Assembly: GCF_052030545.1 (NCBI RefSeq) | Contig: NZ_JBPDIH010000018.1 | Location: 1-13,776 of the forward strand | Source of the DNA: CANMXU01 sp052030545 | Lineage (GTDB): Bacteria; Pseudomonadota; Gammaproteobacteria; Enterobacterales; Alteromonadaceae | Direction of reading: 5' to 3' | Length of the DNA: 13,776 nucleotides | Shown: positions 6,108 through 13,680 of the stretch, piece after piece | Layout of the letters: each line of letters begins with the position of its first letter | How positions within the stretch are numbered: the first letter of the stretch is position 1 | Made by a program: the position numbers and the translations under genes | Notes under the pieces: generated by a model | What the model was told of the DNA's origin: nothing | The model's database searches: none | The model's input: only the letters and a program-made list of their open reading frames with translations

Positions 6108-7298
6108 ATGCCACTCGCATTACTTGCTTTAGCGCTGAGCGCTTTTGCCATAGGAACAACTGAATTTGTCATTGTTGGGTTACTGCCAACGATGGCACAA
6201 GATCTACAAGTATCAATACCGTCAGCAGGTTTACTGGTAAGCCTTTATGCCTTAGGCGTCGCTATCGGTGCTCCCGTATTGACCGCCTTGACCAGCCAAT
6301 GGAATCGAAAAAAGGTTTTGTTATCGGTCATGGGGTTATTTGTCATTGGCAACTTGGTTGCTTGGCAAGCTCCAAGCTTTGAAGCACTTATTGTCGCCAG
6401 AATACTAACAGGTTTAGCTCACGGGGTATTTTTTTCTATCGGTTCAACCATTGCAACCGGCTTAGTGCCTAAAGAAAAAGGCGCAAGTGCAATTGCGATA
6501 ATGTTCACCGGACTAACCGTTGCTTTAGTAACAGGTGTTCCTTTGGGTACCTATATTGGCCAAGAGTTTGGCTGGGAAGCAACGTTTTTAACGGTTTCAA
6601 TTTTAGGTTTAATGGCCATGCTTGGTAGCGCTATTTTAGTACCTAATAACTTAAAACAAGCAAAACCCACTCGCCTAGCTACGCAGTTGAAAGTGTTAAC
6701 TCACCCGCGGTTGCTGTTAGTTTACGCCATTACCGCTATTGGCTATGGAGGCACATTTATCGTGTTTACTTATCTTGCCCCTATTCTTAATGAAGTTAGT
6801 GGTTTTGAAGCTAGCGCTGTAGGTTTAATACTGCTTGTCTATGGCGTGTCTGTGGCTGTTGGTAATATTTGGGGCGGAAAAATGGCCGACAGCTTAGGCC
6901 CGATTAAAGCATTAACTATTATTTTTTCAGGCCTAGCAGCGATATTAATGATGTTAAGTTTTACGGCTTATAACCCTGTAACAGCAGTAATGACAATTTT
7001 AGTTTGGGGGGCATTTGCTTTTGGTAATGTCCCTGGCTTGCAAGTTTATGTGGTTAAGCTAGCTGAAAAATATACCCCAGATGCTGTCGATGTTGCATCA
7101 GGCCTTAACATCGCCGCTTTTAATGTTGGAATTGCAATAGGCGCTTGGGCAGGCGGATTGATAGTTGAAACGCATGGTTTAATGAATACGCCAGCTGTAG
7201 GTGCCATCGTCGTATTAGCTGCATTAGTATTAACCCGTTACAGCGGAGTGCTTGATAAAAATAGTCAAACAGGCGCAGTATCACAGAGCCGCTGTTAA
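6108..7298 (+). CDS. MFS exporter of the DHA1 (YdhP/AraJ-like) type
   Basis: Inner-membrane proton-driven exporter of about 396 residues with some 12 predicted membrane helices. The opening ALSAFAIGTTEFVIVGLLP, the basic helix 2-3 loop (SQWNRKKVLL), and ARILTGLAHGVFF in helix 4 followed by a GVPLGTYIG stretch are typical of the YdhP/AraJ/NepI drug-proton antiporters. The substrate cannot be predicted; relatives export purine ribonucleosides, sugars or drugs. Three ATG codons follow one another (6102, 6105, 6108); GGAG at 6098-6101 fits the last one best, and family members begin MPLALL. It diverges from the LysR regulator, a standard regulator-exporter arrangement. Family assignment is firm, subfamily moderate. 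Confidence 0.92.
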   Translation: MPLALLALALSAFAIGTTEFVIVGLLPTMAQDLQVSIPSAGLLVSLYALGVAIGAPVLTALTSQWNRKKVLLSVMGLFVIGNLVAWQAPSFEALIVARILTGLAHGVFFSIGSTIATGLVPKEKGASAIAIMFTGLTVALVTGVPLGTYIGQEFGWEATFLTVSILGLMAMLGSAILVPNNLKQAKPTRLATQLKVLTHPRLLLVYAITAIGYGGTFIVFTYLAPILNEVSGFEASAVGLILLVYGVSVAVGNIWGGKMADSLGPIKALTIIFSGLAAILMMLSFTAYNPVTAVMTILVWGAFAFGNVPGLQVYVVKLAEKYTPDAVDVASGLNIAAFNVGIAIGAWAGGLIVETHGLMNTPAVGAIVVLAALVLTRYSGVLDKNSQTGAVSQSRC

Positions 7299-7361
7299 AG
7301 TGTATATTTCATTCAACCAGCTGTTAATAATCATTATTTAACATAAGTGCGATCAAGTAAA

Positions 7362-7393
7362 AAACGGGAAGTGCTTAACGCCACTTCCCGTTT
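7362..7393. terminator. Terminator between convergent MFS and porin genes
   Basis: A perfect 12-bp stem (7362-7373 with 7382-7393, arm AAACGGGAAGTG) has an 8-base loop. On the minus strand the stem runs into a T run, so it is a good terminator for the porin gene. On the plus strand the following AT-rich stretch is weaker but may also serve the MFS gene. Confidence 0.85.
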
Positions 7394-7426
7394 AAATTTT
7401 AGCTAGTTTTATGATTTAGCTTAATA

Positions 7427-8533
7427 TTACCAATAAGCACGAAATGCAACCGATACACCTAATGCATCGTAATCACCAACCACACCATCTTCATCGTTCA
7501 TAATGGTGTACTGCATCCCCATTTGTAGCTTGAACTTATCTTTATTGTAATACCAGTTTGCCCCGGCATACAGCTCGTCGTACTTGTCGCCACGCTCTGC
7601 TGAAATGTCATTATCATAACGGCCTAAACGAATACCATTGGCGCCGTCACTGTCGATGTGAGTATAACGCAATACCCAAGTTGTTTTTTCAGTTTGACGG
7701 TAAGAAGGCATGATCACTACGCCCCATAAATCGCTTTGCTCAAAAGAGCCTTTACCGTAAGCCACTTCTGCCGCTAAGTCGAACTTACCTTTTGACATAT
7801 GAGAGTATAAACTGGCAACGTTTGAAAAATCACGGGTATTGGCGTCTTCATGTTCATCGTTGTAGATATAATCAAAAGTGACTTTGCTTTTATCAAACAG
7901 CTCAGTTTTACCAAAGTTTTTGGTCACAGACGCATTGGCAAAGTAGCTTGCTTCCGTAACCCCAATTTCATCAGAGCCATCGGTTGAATAAATGCCGGTT
8001 TTGTAGTTCCAGTTATTCGCAGTACTGCCTTTTAAGGCAACACCAGTAAAGTACTCAGCGGTGAACCATAAGTTATTGGATATGTTGTTACGCTGCGGCG
8101 TTAGTAGACGTTTTGAAGAAGTATTGCCGTCCATGGTAAAACCAACACCTTGCTTTAATAAGGTCAGTTTTGCGCTGTCACTAAAGCGCCAGTCTACTTT
8201 GGCATCGGTAATACGGTTATAAAACTCACCAAATTCATTGTTTAAGTTAAAGTCGCCTTCAAAGGTTGAAGTAAATGCGCCATATTTACCTTTAAAACCA
8301 AAACGTAAACGACGAAACGACACCTCTTCATGGTTACCTTGGTTGCCGTCAAACCATACTGAGTCCATATGCAAACGACCAGAGTAACTTAGGTAGTTAC
8401 CGTCTTCGTCTTTATCAATAATTTTGGCGTAATCCCAAGTATCTTCCCATTGGAATTCTTCCGCCAAAGTAGTGTTTGCTGAAATAGCCGCTAAAACTAC
8501 GCTGCCAATTAATACTAATTTACTAAACTTCAT
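7427..8533 (-). CDS. OprO/OprP-type (phosphate-selective family) outer-membrane porin
   Basis: A 368-residue outer-membrane protein with a cleavable signal peptide (positive MKFSK, hydrophobic core, probable cut after TTLA near residue 24). The mature part alternates polar and aromatic residues as in beta strands and ends in an aromatic residue (FRAYW), the usual signal for barrel assembly. The early motifs SGRLHMDSVWF, FRRLRFGFKGKYG and FEGDFN are characteristic of the phosphate-selective porin O/P family (Pfam Porin_O_P). Members transport phosphate, pyrophosphate or other anions, and some are not truly selective. A Pho-box-like sequence and a -10 element upstream point to PhoB control under phosphate limitation. 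The gene appears monocistronic, with its own terminator. Confidence 0.88.
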   Translation of the reverse strand: MKFSKLVLIGSVVLAAISANTTLAEEFQWEDTWDYAKIIDKDEDGNYLSYSGRLHMDSVWFDGNQGNHEEVSFRRLRFGFKGKYGAFTSTFEGDFNLNNEFGEFYNRITDAKVDWRFSDSAKLTLLKQGVGFTMDGNTSSKRLLTPQRNNISNNLWFTAEYFTGVALKGSTANNWNYKTGIYSTDGSDEIGVTEASYFANASVTKNFGKTELFDKSKVTFDYIYNDEHEDANTRDFSNVASLYSHMSKGKFDLAAEVAYGKGSFEQSDLWGVVIMPSYRQTEKTTWVLRYTHIDSDGANGIRLGRYDNDISAERGDKYDELYAGANWYYNKDKFKLQMGMQYTIMNDEDGVVGDYDALGVSVAFRAYW

Positions 8534-8643
8534 AAAATGTTCTTACCTTTAGGTGGCTTTTAGGCCAATACAACATTATTAACTTTTATGAGTAGTAACG
8601 ATTAAAATGAACAAAGTAACTACCCGCTTAATTCAATGCGCGC

Positions 8644-8677
8644 AGTGTAGATTTTCTATATTTCAGTTTTATGACAG
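8644..8677 (-). promoter_or_regulatory. Pho-box-like PhoB site with -10 upstream of the porin
   Basis: On the minus strand 8660-8677 reads CTGTCATAAAACTGAAAT, against the Pho box pattern of two CTGTCAT-like repeats 11 bases apart: the first repeat is perfect and the second (CTGAAAT) keeps 5 of 7. Ten bases downstream lies TACACT (8644-8649), a plausible -10, the spacing typical of PhoB-activated promoters that replace the -35. The predicted leader is about 105 bases. Confidence 0.6.
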
Positions 8678-8680
8678 TTA

Positions 8681-8692
8681 GTACGTACGTAC
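8681..8692. promoter_or_regulatory. Perfect 12-bp palindrome GTACGTACGTAC beside the Pho box
   Basis: GTACGTACGTAC is self-complementary and lies three bases upstream (with respect to the porin) of the Pho-box-like sequence. Cores of this type occur in TetR-family operators, but no such regulator is encoded in the window. It may be a second control site of the porin promoter. Confidence 0.35.
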
Positions 8693-8760
8693 AATTAGTT
8701 ACAGTAAAGCCTTTTTACAAGCGGTGATGTAACTAAAATGTATATTACTAAGATTGGGTA

Positions 8761-8789
8761 TAGAGGGCAGTTTTATCCACTGCCCTCTA
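8761..8789 (-). terminator. Hairpin after the RND operon
   Basis: An 11-bp stem (8761-8771 with 8779-8789, arm TAGAGGGCAGT) with a 7-base loop begins 14 bases beyond the pump gene's stop codon. It lacks a following T run on the minus strand, so it may act as a 3' stabilising hairpin or rely on other termination. Confidence 0.55.
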
Positions 8790-8802
8790 GTTAAGAGGCT
8801 AT

Positions 8803-11800
8803 TTAGGATGGTGTGAAAACAATTTTCTCTCTGCGCTCGGCTAACCAGAGATAAAAAATAGGTAGTACGACTAATGTAAAAATTGTTCCAATTAACATAC
8901 CGGCAACGAGGATGATGCCGATACTATTTCGTGCTTCTGCCCCTGCCCCTGTAACAAATACCAAAGGTAAATGACCAAAAACCGTCGCTGCTGTCGTCAT
9001 CATAATTGGGCGTAATCGGGTAGTCGCCGCTTCTGTTATCGCTTGCAGCTTACTACAACCTTGCTCTTGCACATGATTAGCAAACTCAACGATCAAAATA
9101 CCATTTTTGGCAATTAGCCCCACTAAGGTGATTAACCCTATTTGCGAATAAATATTGATAGTGGTTAATTCAATAAAAGGTAGTAGCAGCGCACCAGATA
9201 ATGCCAACGGCACACAACCAAGTAATACCACTAGCGGGTCTCTAAAGCTGTTAAATTGAATCGCCAATATAAAAAACACAATGAGCAGTGACACTAATAA
9301 AACGCTCATTAAGGTATTACCTTCTTTGCGTATTTGTCGAGACTCACCTGCATAGTCTAACCGGTAACCTTGCGGCAATAGCTCGTTAGCTTGGTTTTCC
9401 ATAAAAGCTAGAGCATCTTCTTTAGTAACGCCAGGTAAAACACCGCCATAGATTTTTATTGAGTTTTGCTGACTGAAGGTTGATAGTTTTCGCGGACCGG
9501 TGATCCATTTAATTTTGGCAAAGCTTGAAACCGGCACAAAATCACCATTAGGTGTTTTCACCGTTAACGACAAGATATCTTCCGGATTAGATCTTACTTT
9601 GTTATTAACCATAGGGATCACTTGATAGGCTTTGCCATTGGCATCGTAACGATTAACATAATTACTCGATAAAAATACGCTTAATTGCTGATTAATTTCC
9701 GCAAAAGATAAACCAAGGTCGGCAATTTTAGTGCGATCAATAGATAGCTCTATTTGTGGCAAGTCTATTTTTAGATCAGAGTCGGCAAACAAAAACATGC
9801 CACTGGCAAATGCTGCTTGTACAAGTTGATCGGCATAAGGTTTCATTGCTTCATAACTTTCAGGCGACTTAAGTACAACTTCAACATCAAACTGACCTGC
9901 GGTTGGTAACGACGGCGCCAAAATAGGCAAGGAATCTAATCCTGAGTTGGCGGATAAATTCATATACACTTGCGGCACAACCGAGCTAACAGGATAGTCG
10001 CGTTCGGAAGGTTTAACAAAACCTAAGCCGCCAAACCCGCCACTTTGAAATAATACCGCCCACATGTCAGTCGTATCATCGATGGTTAATAATTGCTTGG
10101 TCATTTTTTCATTATGGCGTTCGTTATAGGCAAGCGACGACTGCGGTGGTGACTGTATTATGATGATAATCTGACTTTGGTCTTCAATTGGCGCAAGCTC
10201 TTTTGCCGAAAACAAATAAAATGGCACCATTAATAAGGTAAAAACCACCGCAACAATTGCGACCTGCGCTTTAACTTGAAATACGTAGCCAAGCAGTTTT
10301 TCATAAGCTAATTGTATGCGCATAAAAACGCTATTCACTTGTTTAGTCATACTGCCTTCTTCACCATCTTTAGGTGAAATATAGGCGCTCATTACCGGTG
10401 ATAAGGTTAATGCAACAATCCCTGAAAAAATCACCGCAATTGCCAGAGAAAAAGCAAATTCTTTAAAGAGCATGCCGGTTAATCCTGACAAAAAGCCAAT
10501 CGGTGAATAAACCGCAGCAAGTGTTAACGTCATCGAAATAATCGGCACTAACAATTGTCTTGAACTTTGCAAGGCGGCTTGTGTTTTACTCATACCTTGA
10601 CGCATATAACGAGCAACGTTTTCAACCACGACAATTGCGTCGTCAACGACAAGTCCAACGGATAAAACTATCGCTAACACTGTGAGTAAATTAAGTGAAA
10701 AGCCCATCATCGACATGGCACTAATTGCGCCAAGAATTGAAATAGGAATGGTCACAAGTGGCACCATAGCGCTACGAAATGAGCCCATTAGTATTAAAAC
10801 GACTAAACCAACGATTAATACCGTTTCAAGTAAGGTAATAATAATTTCTTTTAACGCGTCGCGCATATAAAGCGTGCCATCGTAGGCAAATTCAATTTCC
10901 ATACCTGCTGGCAAACTCGCGTTAATTTCATCTACCGATTGATATAACGCATCACCAATACTAATTTCATTGGCACCCGGCAGTGGCCAAACCGAAATAT
11001 AAACTGTGTTCCTTAAATCAATGCGCGCAGTAACGTTGGCCTCTTCAGCGCCTAATTCGATGTCTGCAATGTCTTCTAAGTAAACAATTTGCCCGCCTGT
11101 TTTCTTGATAACAAGTTGCTTAAACTCTGCTAGTGTCGACAGTTGCGAGTTAGTTACGATATCAATTCGCTCTTGGCTATTATCACTGTAACCTAAGGTG
11201 GCAATGGTATTGTTACGTTGTAGGGCTTGAAAGACTTCGTTAGTACTTAAATTAAATGCTGCAACTTTATCTGGGTGCAGGTTTATTCGCATCGCAGGTG
11301 TTCGCCCTCCTTCGAGCTGTACTCGTTGCACACCTTCGATATTGCTCATTACCGGTAAGACTTGGCGAGTTAAATAGTCACTCACTTTTGACGCTTCATA
11401 ATCAGCAGAGTTAACATTTAAGTAAAATGCAGCAAAGGTTCTATCAGTTCGCACCACAGAGACACTTGGATCTTGAGCTCCTGCAGGTAATTCATAGCGT
11501 ATTTGACTTAATTTAGTGTTTATCTCGGCTAAAGCTTCAGTGCTGCTGTGATTTAGCTTTAACCAAACAGTCACTTTTGAACTTCCCGCAGTAGTGACTG
11601 AGTCTACATAATCAACCCCGGGAATGGTTGAGGCCACACGCTCAATCGGATCGGTGATAAAACCTTTCACGGTTTTTGCTGACGCCCCAACATAGTAAGT
11701 ATCAATCACTAAAGATGAGCTTTCCATCTGAGGAAATTGGATCACAGGAATGCCGGTGGCAGACCATAAACCCGAAATACAAATGACTAATGACAGTACA

Positions 11801-11868
11801 ATTGACAGTACTGGACGACGAACAAATATGTCCATCACATTTGCTTTAAACTTCATGTCATGAGCCAT
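8803..11868 (-). CDS. RND efflux pump, HAE-1 (AcrB/MexB-type) inner-membrane subunit
   Basis: A 1021-residue inner-membrane pump of the hydrophobe/amphiphile efflux family. It has the expected plan: one membrane helix (about 18-38), a large periplasmic domain, a helix bundle (about 340-495), a second periplasmic domain (about 555-850) and a final helix bundle. Proton-relay residues are present: Asp409-Asp410 in GLVVDDAIVVVEN and Lys921 in GLIAKNGILIVEF, with the later conserved RLRPIMMT segment. The substrate cannot be read from the sequence. The gene starts 3 bases after the adaptor's stop codon, so it is translationally coupled. The start is uncertain: ATG codons at residues 1, 5 and 12 are all possible, and family members often begin near the third (MDIFVRRP). 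No outer-membrane channel gene adjoins, so a TolC encoded elsewhere would be needed. Confidence 0.95.
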   Translation of the reverse strand: MAHDMKFKANVMDIFVRRPVLSIVLSLVICISGLWSATGIPVIQFPQMESSSLVIDTYYVGASAKTVKGFITDPIERVASTIPGVDYVDSVTTAGSSKVTVWLKLNHSSTEALAEINTKLSQIRYELPAGAQDPSVSVVRTDRTFAAFYLNVNSADYEASKVSDYLTRQVLPVMSNIEGVQRVQLEGGRTPAMRINLHPDKVAAFNLSTNEVFQALQRNNTIATLGYSDNSQERIDIVTNSQLSTLAEFKQLVIKKTGGQIVYLEDIADIELGAEEANVTARIDLRNTVYISVWPLPGANEISIGDALYQSVDEINASLPAGMEIEFAYDGTLYMRDALKEIIITLLETVLIVGLVVLILMGSFRSAMVPLVTIPISILGAISAMSMMGFSLNLLTVLAIVLSVGLVVDDAIVVVENVARYMRQGMSKTQAALQSSRQLLVPIISMTLTLAAVYSPIGFLSGLTGMLFKEFAFSLAIAVIFSGIVALTLSPVMSAYISPKDGEEGSMTKQVNSVFMRIQLAYEKLLGYVFQVKAQVAIVAVVFTLLMVPFYLFSAKELAPIEDQSQIIIIIQSPPQSSLAYNERHNEKMTKQLLTIDDTTDMWAVLFQSGGFGGLGFVKPSERDYPVSSVVPQVYMNLSANSGLDSLPILAPSLPTAGQFDVEVVLKSPESYEAMKPYADQLVQAAFASGMFLFADSDLKIDLPQIELSIDRTKIADLGLSFAEINQQLSVFLSSNYVNRYDANGKAYQVIPMVNNKVRSNPEDILSLTVKTPNGDFVPVSSFAKIKWITGPRKLSTFSQQNSIKIYGGVLPGVTKEDALAFMENQANELLPQGYRLDYAGESRQIRKEGNTLMSVLLVSLLIVFFILAIQFNSFRDPLVVLLGCVPLALSGALLLPFIELTTINIYSQIGLITLVGLIAKNGILIVEFANHVQEQGCSKLQAITEAATTRLRPIMMTTAATVFGHLPLVFVTGAGAEARNSIGIILVAGMLIGTIFTLVVLPIFYLWLAERREKIVFTPS

Positions 11869-11871
11869 CAG

Positions 11872-12960
11872 TTATTTTTCACCCTTAGCAATCGAGTTAA
11901 TGGTAACTTTTGCGCCATCACGCAGTTTAAATGCGCCAGTAGTTGCTATTTTATCACCTTCCACTAAGCCAGAACTTAGAACGACTTTGTTTTGACTTTT
12001 TTGCCATACGTTAACCGCAGTGCGCTTAGCACGATAAAAGTTATCCGACTCAGCCGTTAAGATAAAAACGTACTCGCCAAGATGGTCTTGTGTTAATGCA
12101 AGGTCAGGGATAACAATGCGTTGTTCGATTTGTTTCACAGGTACTGTCACTTTTACCAGGGTATGAGGTTTAAGCGACAGTTGGGCCAGTGATACTTTTG
12201 CGCGATAAACTAAATGGCGAGTTTGCGCAGCCAGAATAGGGTTGATTGCAATCACTTCAGCCGGTACTGATTGTTTACCATCAATTGTCGATATTTGCAC
12301 CTTGCTGCCAACACTTACCTCTTCGTAATTTTGTGGTAAAGCAAACTCTAACCATATAAATTCATTTAAACCGATAAGGTCAACTAACGTAGTATTACCG
12401 TCAAGGTATTGCCCTTCACTTAGGTTGTGAATACCCACATAGGCATCAAACGGGGCACGTATCACCTTTTTGTCGATCACAGACTCTAGCTGCATCACTT
12501 CAGACTTAGCAATTGCAACATCAGCCTTGGCACGATCGACTAGTTCTTCACTAATTTCCTTAGAGTCAGCTAACTTTTGATAACGAGCAAAAGTTTGCTC
12601 TGCTAATACTCGCTTAGCTTTTGCTGCAAGCAAATTTGCTTGTTCACTGGCAATATCTTGTGTGACTAAAATATCACCTTTTTTAACGACACTACCGGCA
12701 ACTAGTGCCAATTTTGTGATCTGGCCTGAAAGCTGATTTTTAAGGCTGACTTCTTGTACCGCTTTTATTTCGCCATTGACCTGTACCGTATTTTGAAATG
12801 CAGTTAACTGCACATCGATAGCTTCAATTGTAGAAACCGGCTCATATTGCGGCCCTTGCTCCACTTCTGCCGGAAAAAGAAGATTTAACTTCACTTGAAA
12901 TACGGCAATAAGGATAAGTGCGATAAGTATTAGAGTAAATAGCCACGATTTAATGTTCAT
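11872..12960 (-). CDS. RND efflux periplasmic adaptor (HlyD/AcrA-type membrane fusion protein)
   Basis: A 362-residue periplasmic adaptor that links the pump to an outer-membrane channel. An N-terminal hydrophobic helix (about 6-25) acts as signal anchor; there is no lipobox cysteine, so it is not a lipoprotein like AcrA. A biotinyl-lipoyl-like domain follows (EVSLKNQLSGQITKL, with VKKGDILVT), then a helical hairpin of about 60-70 residues rich in Ala/Glu/Lys, the return strand VIRAPFDAYVG, and beta-barrel and membrane-proximal domains to the end. The RAPFD motif marks the family. It is the first gene of the operon, with the pump three bases downstream. It resembles the adaptors of MexE/MdtE-like systems of marine Alteromonadales, but I cannot assign a named system. 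Confidence 0.93.
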   Translation of the reverse strand: MNIKSWLFTLILIALILIAVFQVKLNLLFPAEVEQGPQYEPVSTIEAIDVQLTAFQNTVQVNGEIKAVQEVSLKNQLSGQITKLALVAGSVVKKGDILVTQDIASEQANLLAAKAKRVLAEQTFARYQKLADSKEISEELVDRAKADVAIAKSEVMQLESVIDKKVIRAPFDAYVGIHNLSEGQYLDGNTTLVDLIGLNEFIWLEFALPQNYEEVSVGSKVQISTIDGKQSVPAEVIAINPILAAQTRHLVYRAKVSLAQLSLKPHTLVKVTVPVKQIEQRIVIPDLALTQDHLGEYVFILTAESDNFYRAKRTAVNVWQKSQNKVVLSSGLVEGDKIATTGAFKLRDGAKVTINSIAKGEK

Positions 12961-13301
12961 TAATGATAGATCCGTTATTCAGTCAATTAAGCGTCATTGC
13001 CTGATGAAATTTTATTAGGTGATATAAACGCATATAGATAGCATCATCTCGATAAAGTAGACAGAATTTTCGCTAAAAAAATTGCAATAACTTATGTCGA
13101 AATTTTTATTTAACACCAAGAAAGCTTAGGTTATTTTTACCTGACCTGCATGGGTAGCTAAAAAACGCACTTTCTTATTAATGTATTTGACCAAAAAAGA
13201 TTATTAAGAAACTACGTATCATCACATTTCCTAAGCATAACTACACCTAACCAATTAAAAGCCAACATTTCTGCTAAAAAATATACACTCAAAACTAAGA
13301 C
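12961..13301. other. Gene-free region between the RND operon and the tuf-tail repeats
   Basis: About 340 AT-rich bases with no credible reading frame. The part nearest 12960 should carry the promoter of the RND operon on the minus strand, but no pair of hexamers stands out. No regulator gene, RNA gene or insertion sequence is visible. The final bases before 13302 (ACACTCAAAACTAAGA) resemble the spacer found between the tuf-tail copies, so the repeated unit probably reaches a little into this region. Confidence 0.6.
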
Positions 13302-13330
13302 AAAAAAAAGGCCGCTTACGCGACCTTCTT
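13302..13330 (-). terminator. Third tandem copy of the tuf terminator (copy A)
   Basis: On the minus strand GGTCGC and GCGGCC pair around the loop GTAA, with A-rich and T-rich flanks. The other two copies have GCAA in the loop; both are GNRA tetraloops, so the change keeps the loop type. The stem is intact and should still terminate. Confidence 0.8.
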
Positions 13331-13408
13331 TAAGGATTAGATGTTAATCTACATCAGGAATTAGTCCATGCCTTTTTTTAGGCATAGCGAAACAACACCA
13401 ACAGCTAA
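13302..13408 (-). repeat. Tuf-tail repeat, copy A (most distal and most diverged)
   Basis: This copy holds the terminator, the conserved block AAGGATTAGATGTTAATCTA with its flanks, and a decayed tuf 3' end. On the minus strand the tail still reads VVS, then an extra hairpin-forming insert, then Met-Asp-stop. The insert pairs ATGCCT (13368-13373) with AGGCAT (13380-13385). There is no start codon or upstream coding region, so it is a duplicated fragment, not a gene. Confidence 0.8.
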
Positions 13409-13461
13409 CCCAAGCATACACTCAAATCTCGACAGAACTTACAGGCACAAATTACAGACAC

Positions 13462-13488
13462 AAAAAAGGCCGCTTGCGCGACCTTTTT
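13462..13488 (-). terminator. Second tandem copy of the tuf terminator (copy B)
   Basis: The stem GGTCGC/GCGGCC with loop GCAA and a T run on the minus strand is identical to the copy next to tuf. It should be fully functional and would stop transcripts that read through the first one. Confidence 0.85.
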
Positions 13489-13566
13489 AAGGATTAGATG
13501 TTAATCTACATAAGGAGTTAGTCCATGCCTTCTTTTAGGTATAGCGATACAACACCAGCACCAAAA
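13462..13566 (-). repeat. Tuf-tail repeat, copy B
   Basis: Its terminator starts 158 bases from that of copy A and 163 from that next to tuf. The tail reads Gly-Ala-Gly-Val-Val-Ser as in tuf, followed by the same extra insert as in copy A and then Met-Asp-stop, in frame. The shared insert shows that A and B are closer to each other than either is to tuf. Four CCAAAA units follow on the plus strand. Confidence 0.82.
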
Positions 13567-13584
13567 CCAAAACCAAAACCAAAA
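13561..13584 (+). repeat. Short hexanucleotide repeat (CCAAAA)x4
   Basis: Four perfect CCAAAA units in the spacer between copies B and C, followed by a CCAAAC variant. It replaces sequence of similar length in the other spacer, so it probably arose by slippage in a CA-rich stretch. Confidence 0.75.
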
Positions 13585-13624
13585 CCAAACAAACATTCCA
13601 AACTCAAACTCAAATTACAGGTAC

Positions 13625-13651
13625 AAAAAAGGCCGCTTGCGCGACCTTTTT
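13625..13651 (-). terminator. Primary terminator of tuf (copy C)
   Basis: On the minus strand the stem GGTCGC/GCGGCC (one G-U pair) closes on the GNRA loop GCAA, with an A tract before and a T tract after. It begins about 30 bases beyond the tuf stop codon and is the intrinsic terminator of that gene. Confidence 0.9.
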
Positions 13652-13680
13652 AAGGATTAGATGTTAATCTAAATCAGGAA

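Noticed and set aside
13350..13566. Full tuf pseudogenes
   Set aside because: Only about 10-15 terminal codons are recognisable in each copy, with unrelated CA-rich sequence upstream, so these are duplicated 3' fragments rather than remnants of a whole gene.
13561..13584. Telomere-like TTTTGG repeat with a function in replication
   Set aside because: Only four units within a CA-rich spacer; simple slippage explains it.
13302..13651. CRISPR array
   Set aside because: Repeats recur at about 160 bp, the spacers resemble each other, and the repeated unit includes the end of tuf and its terminator.
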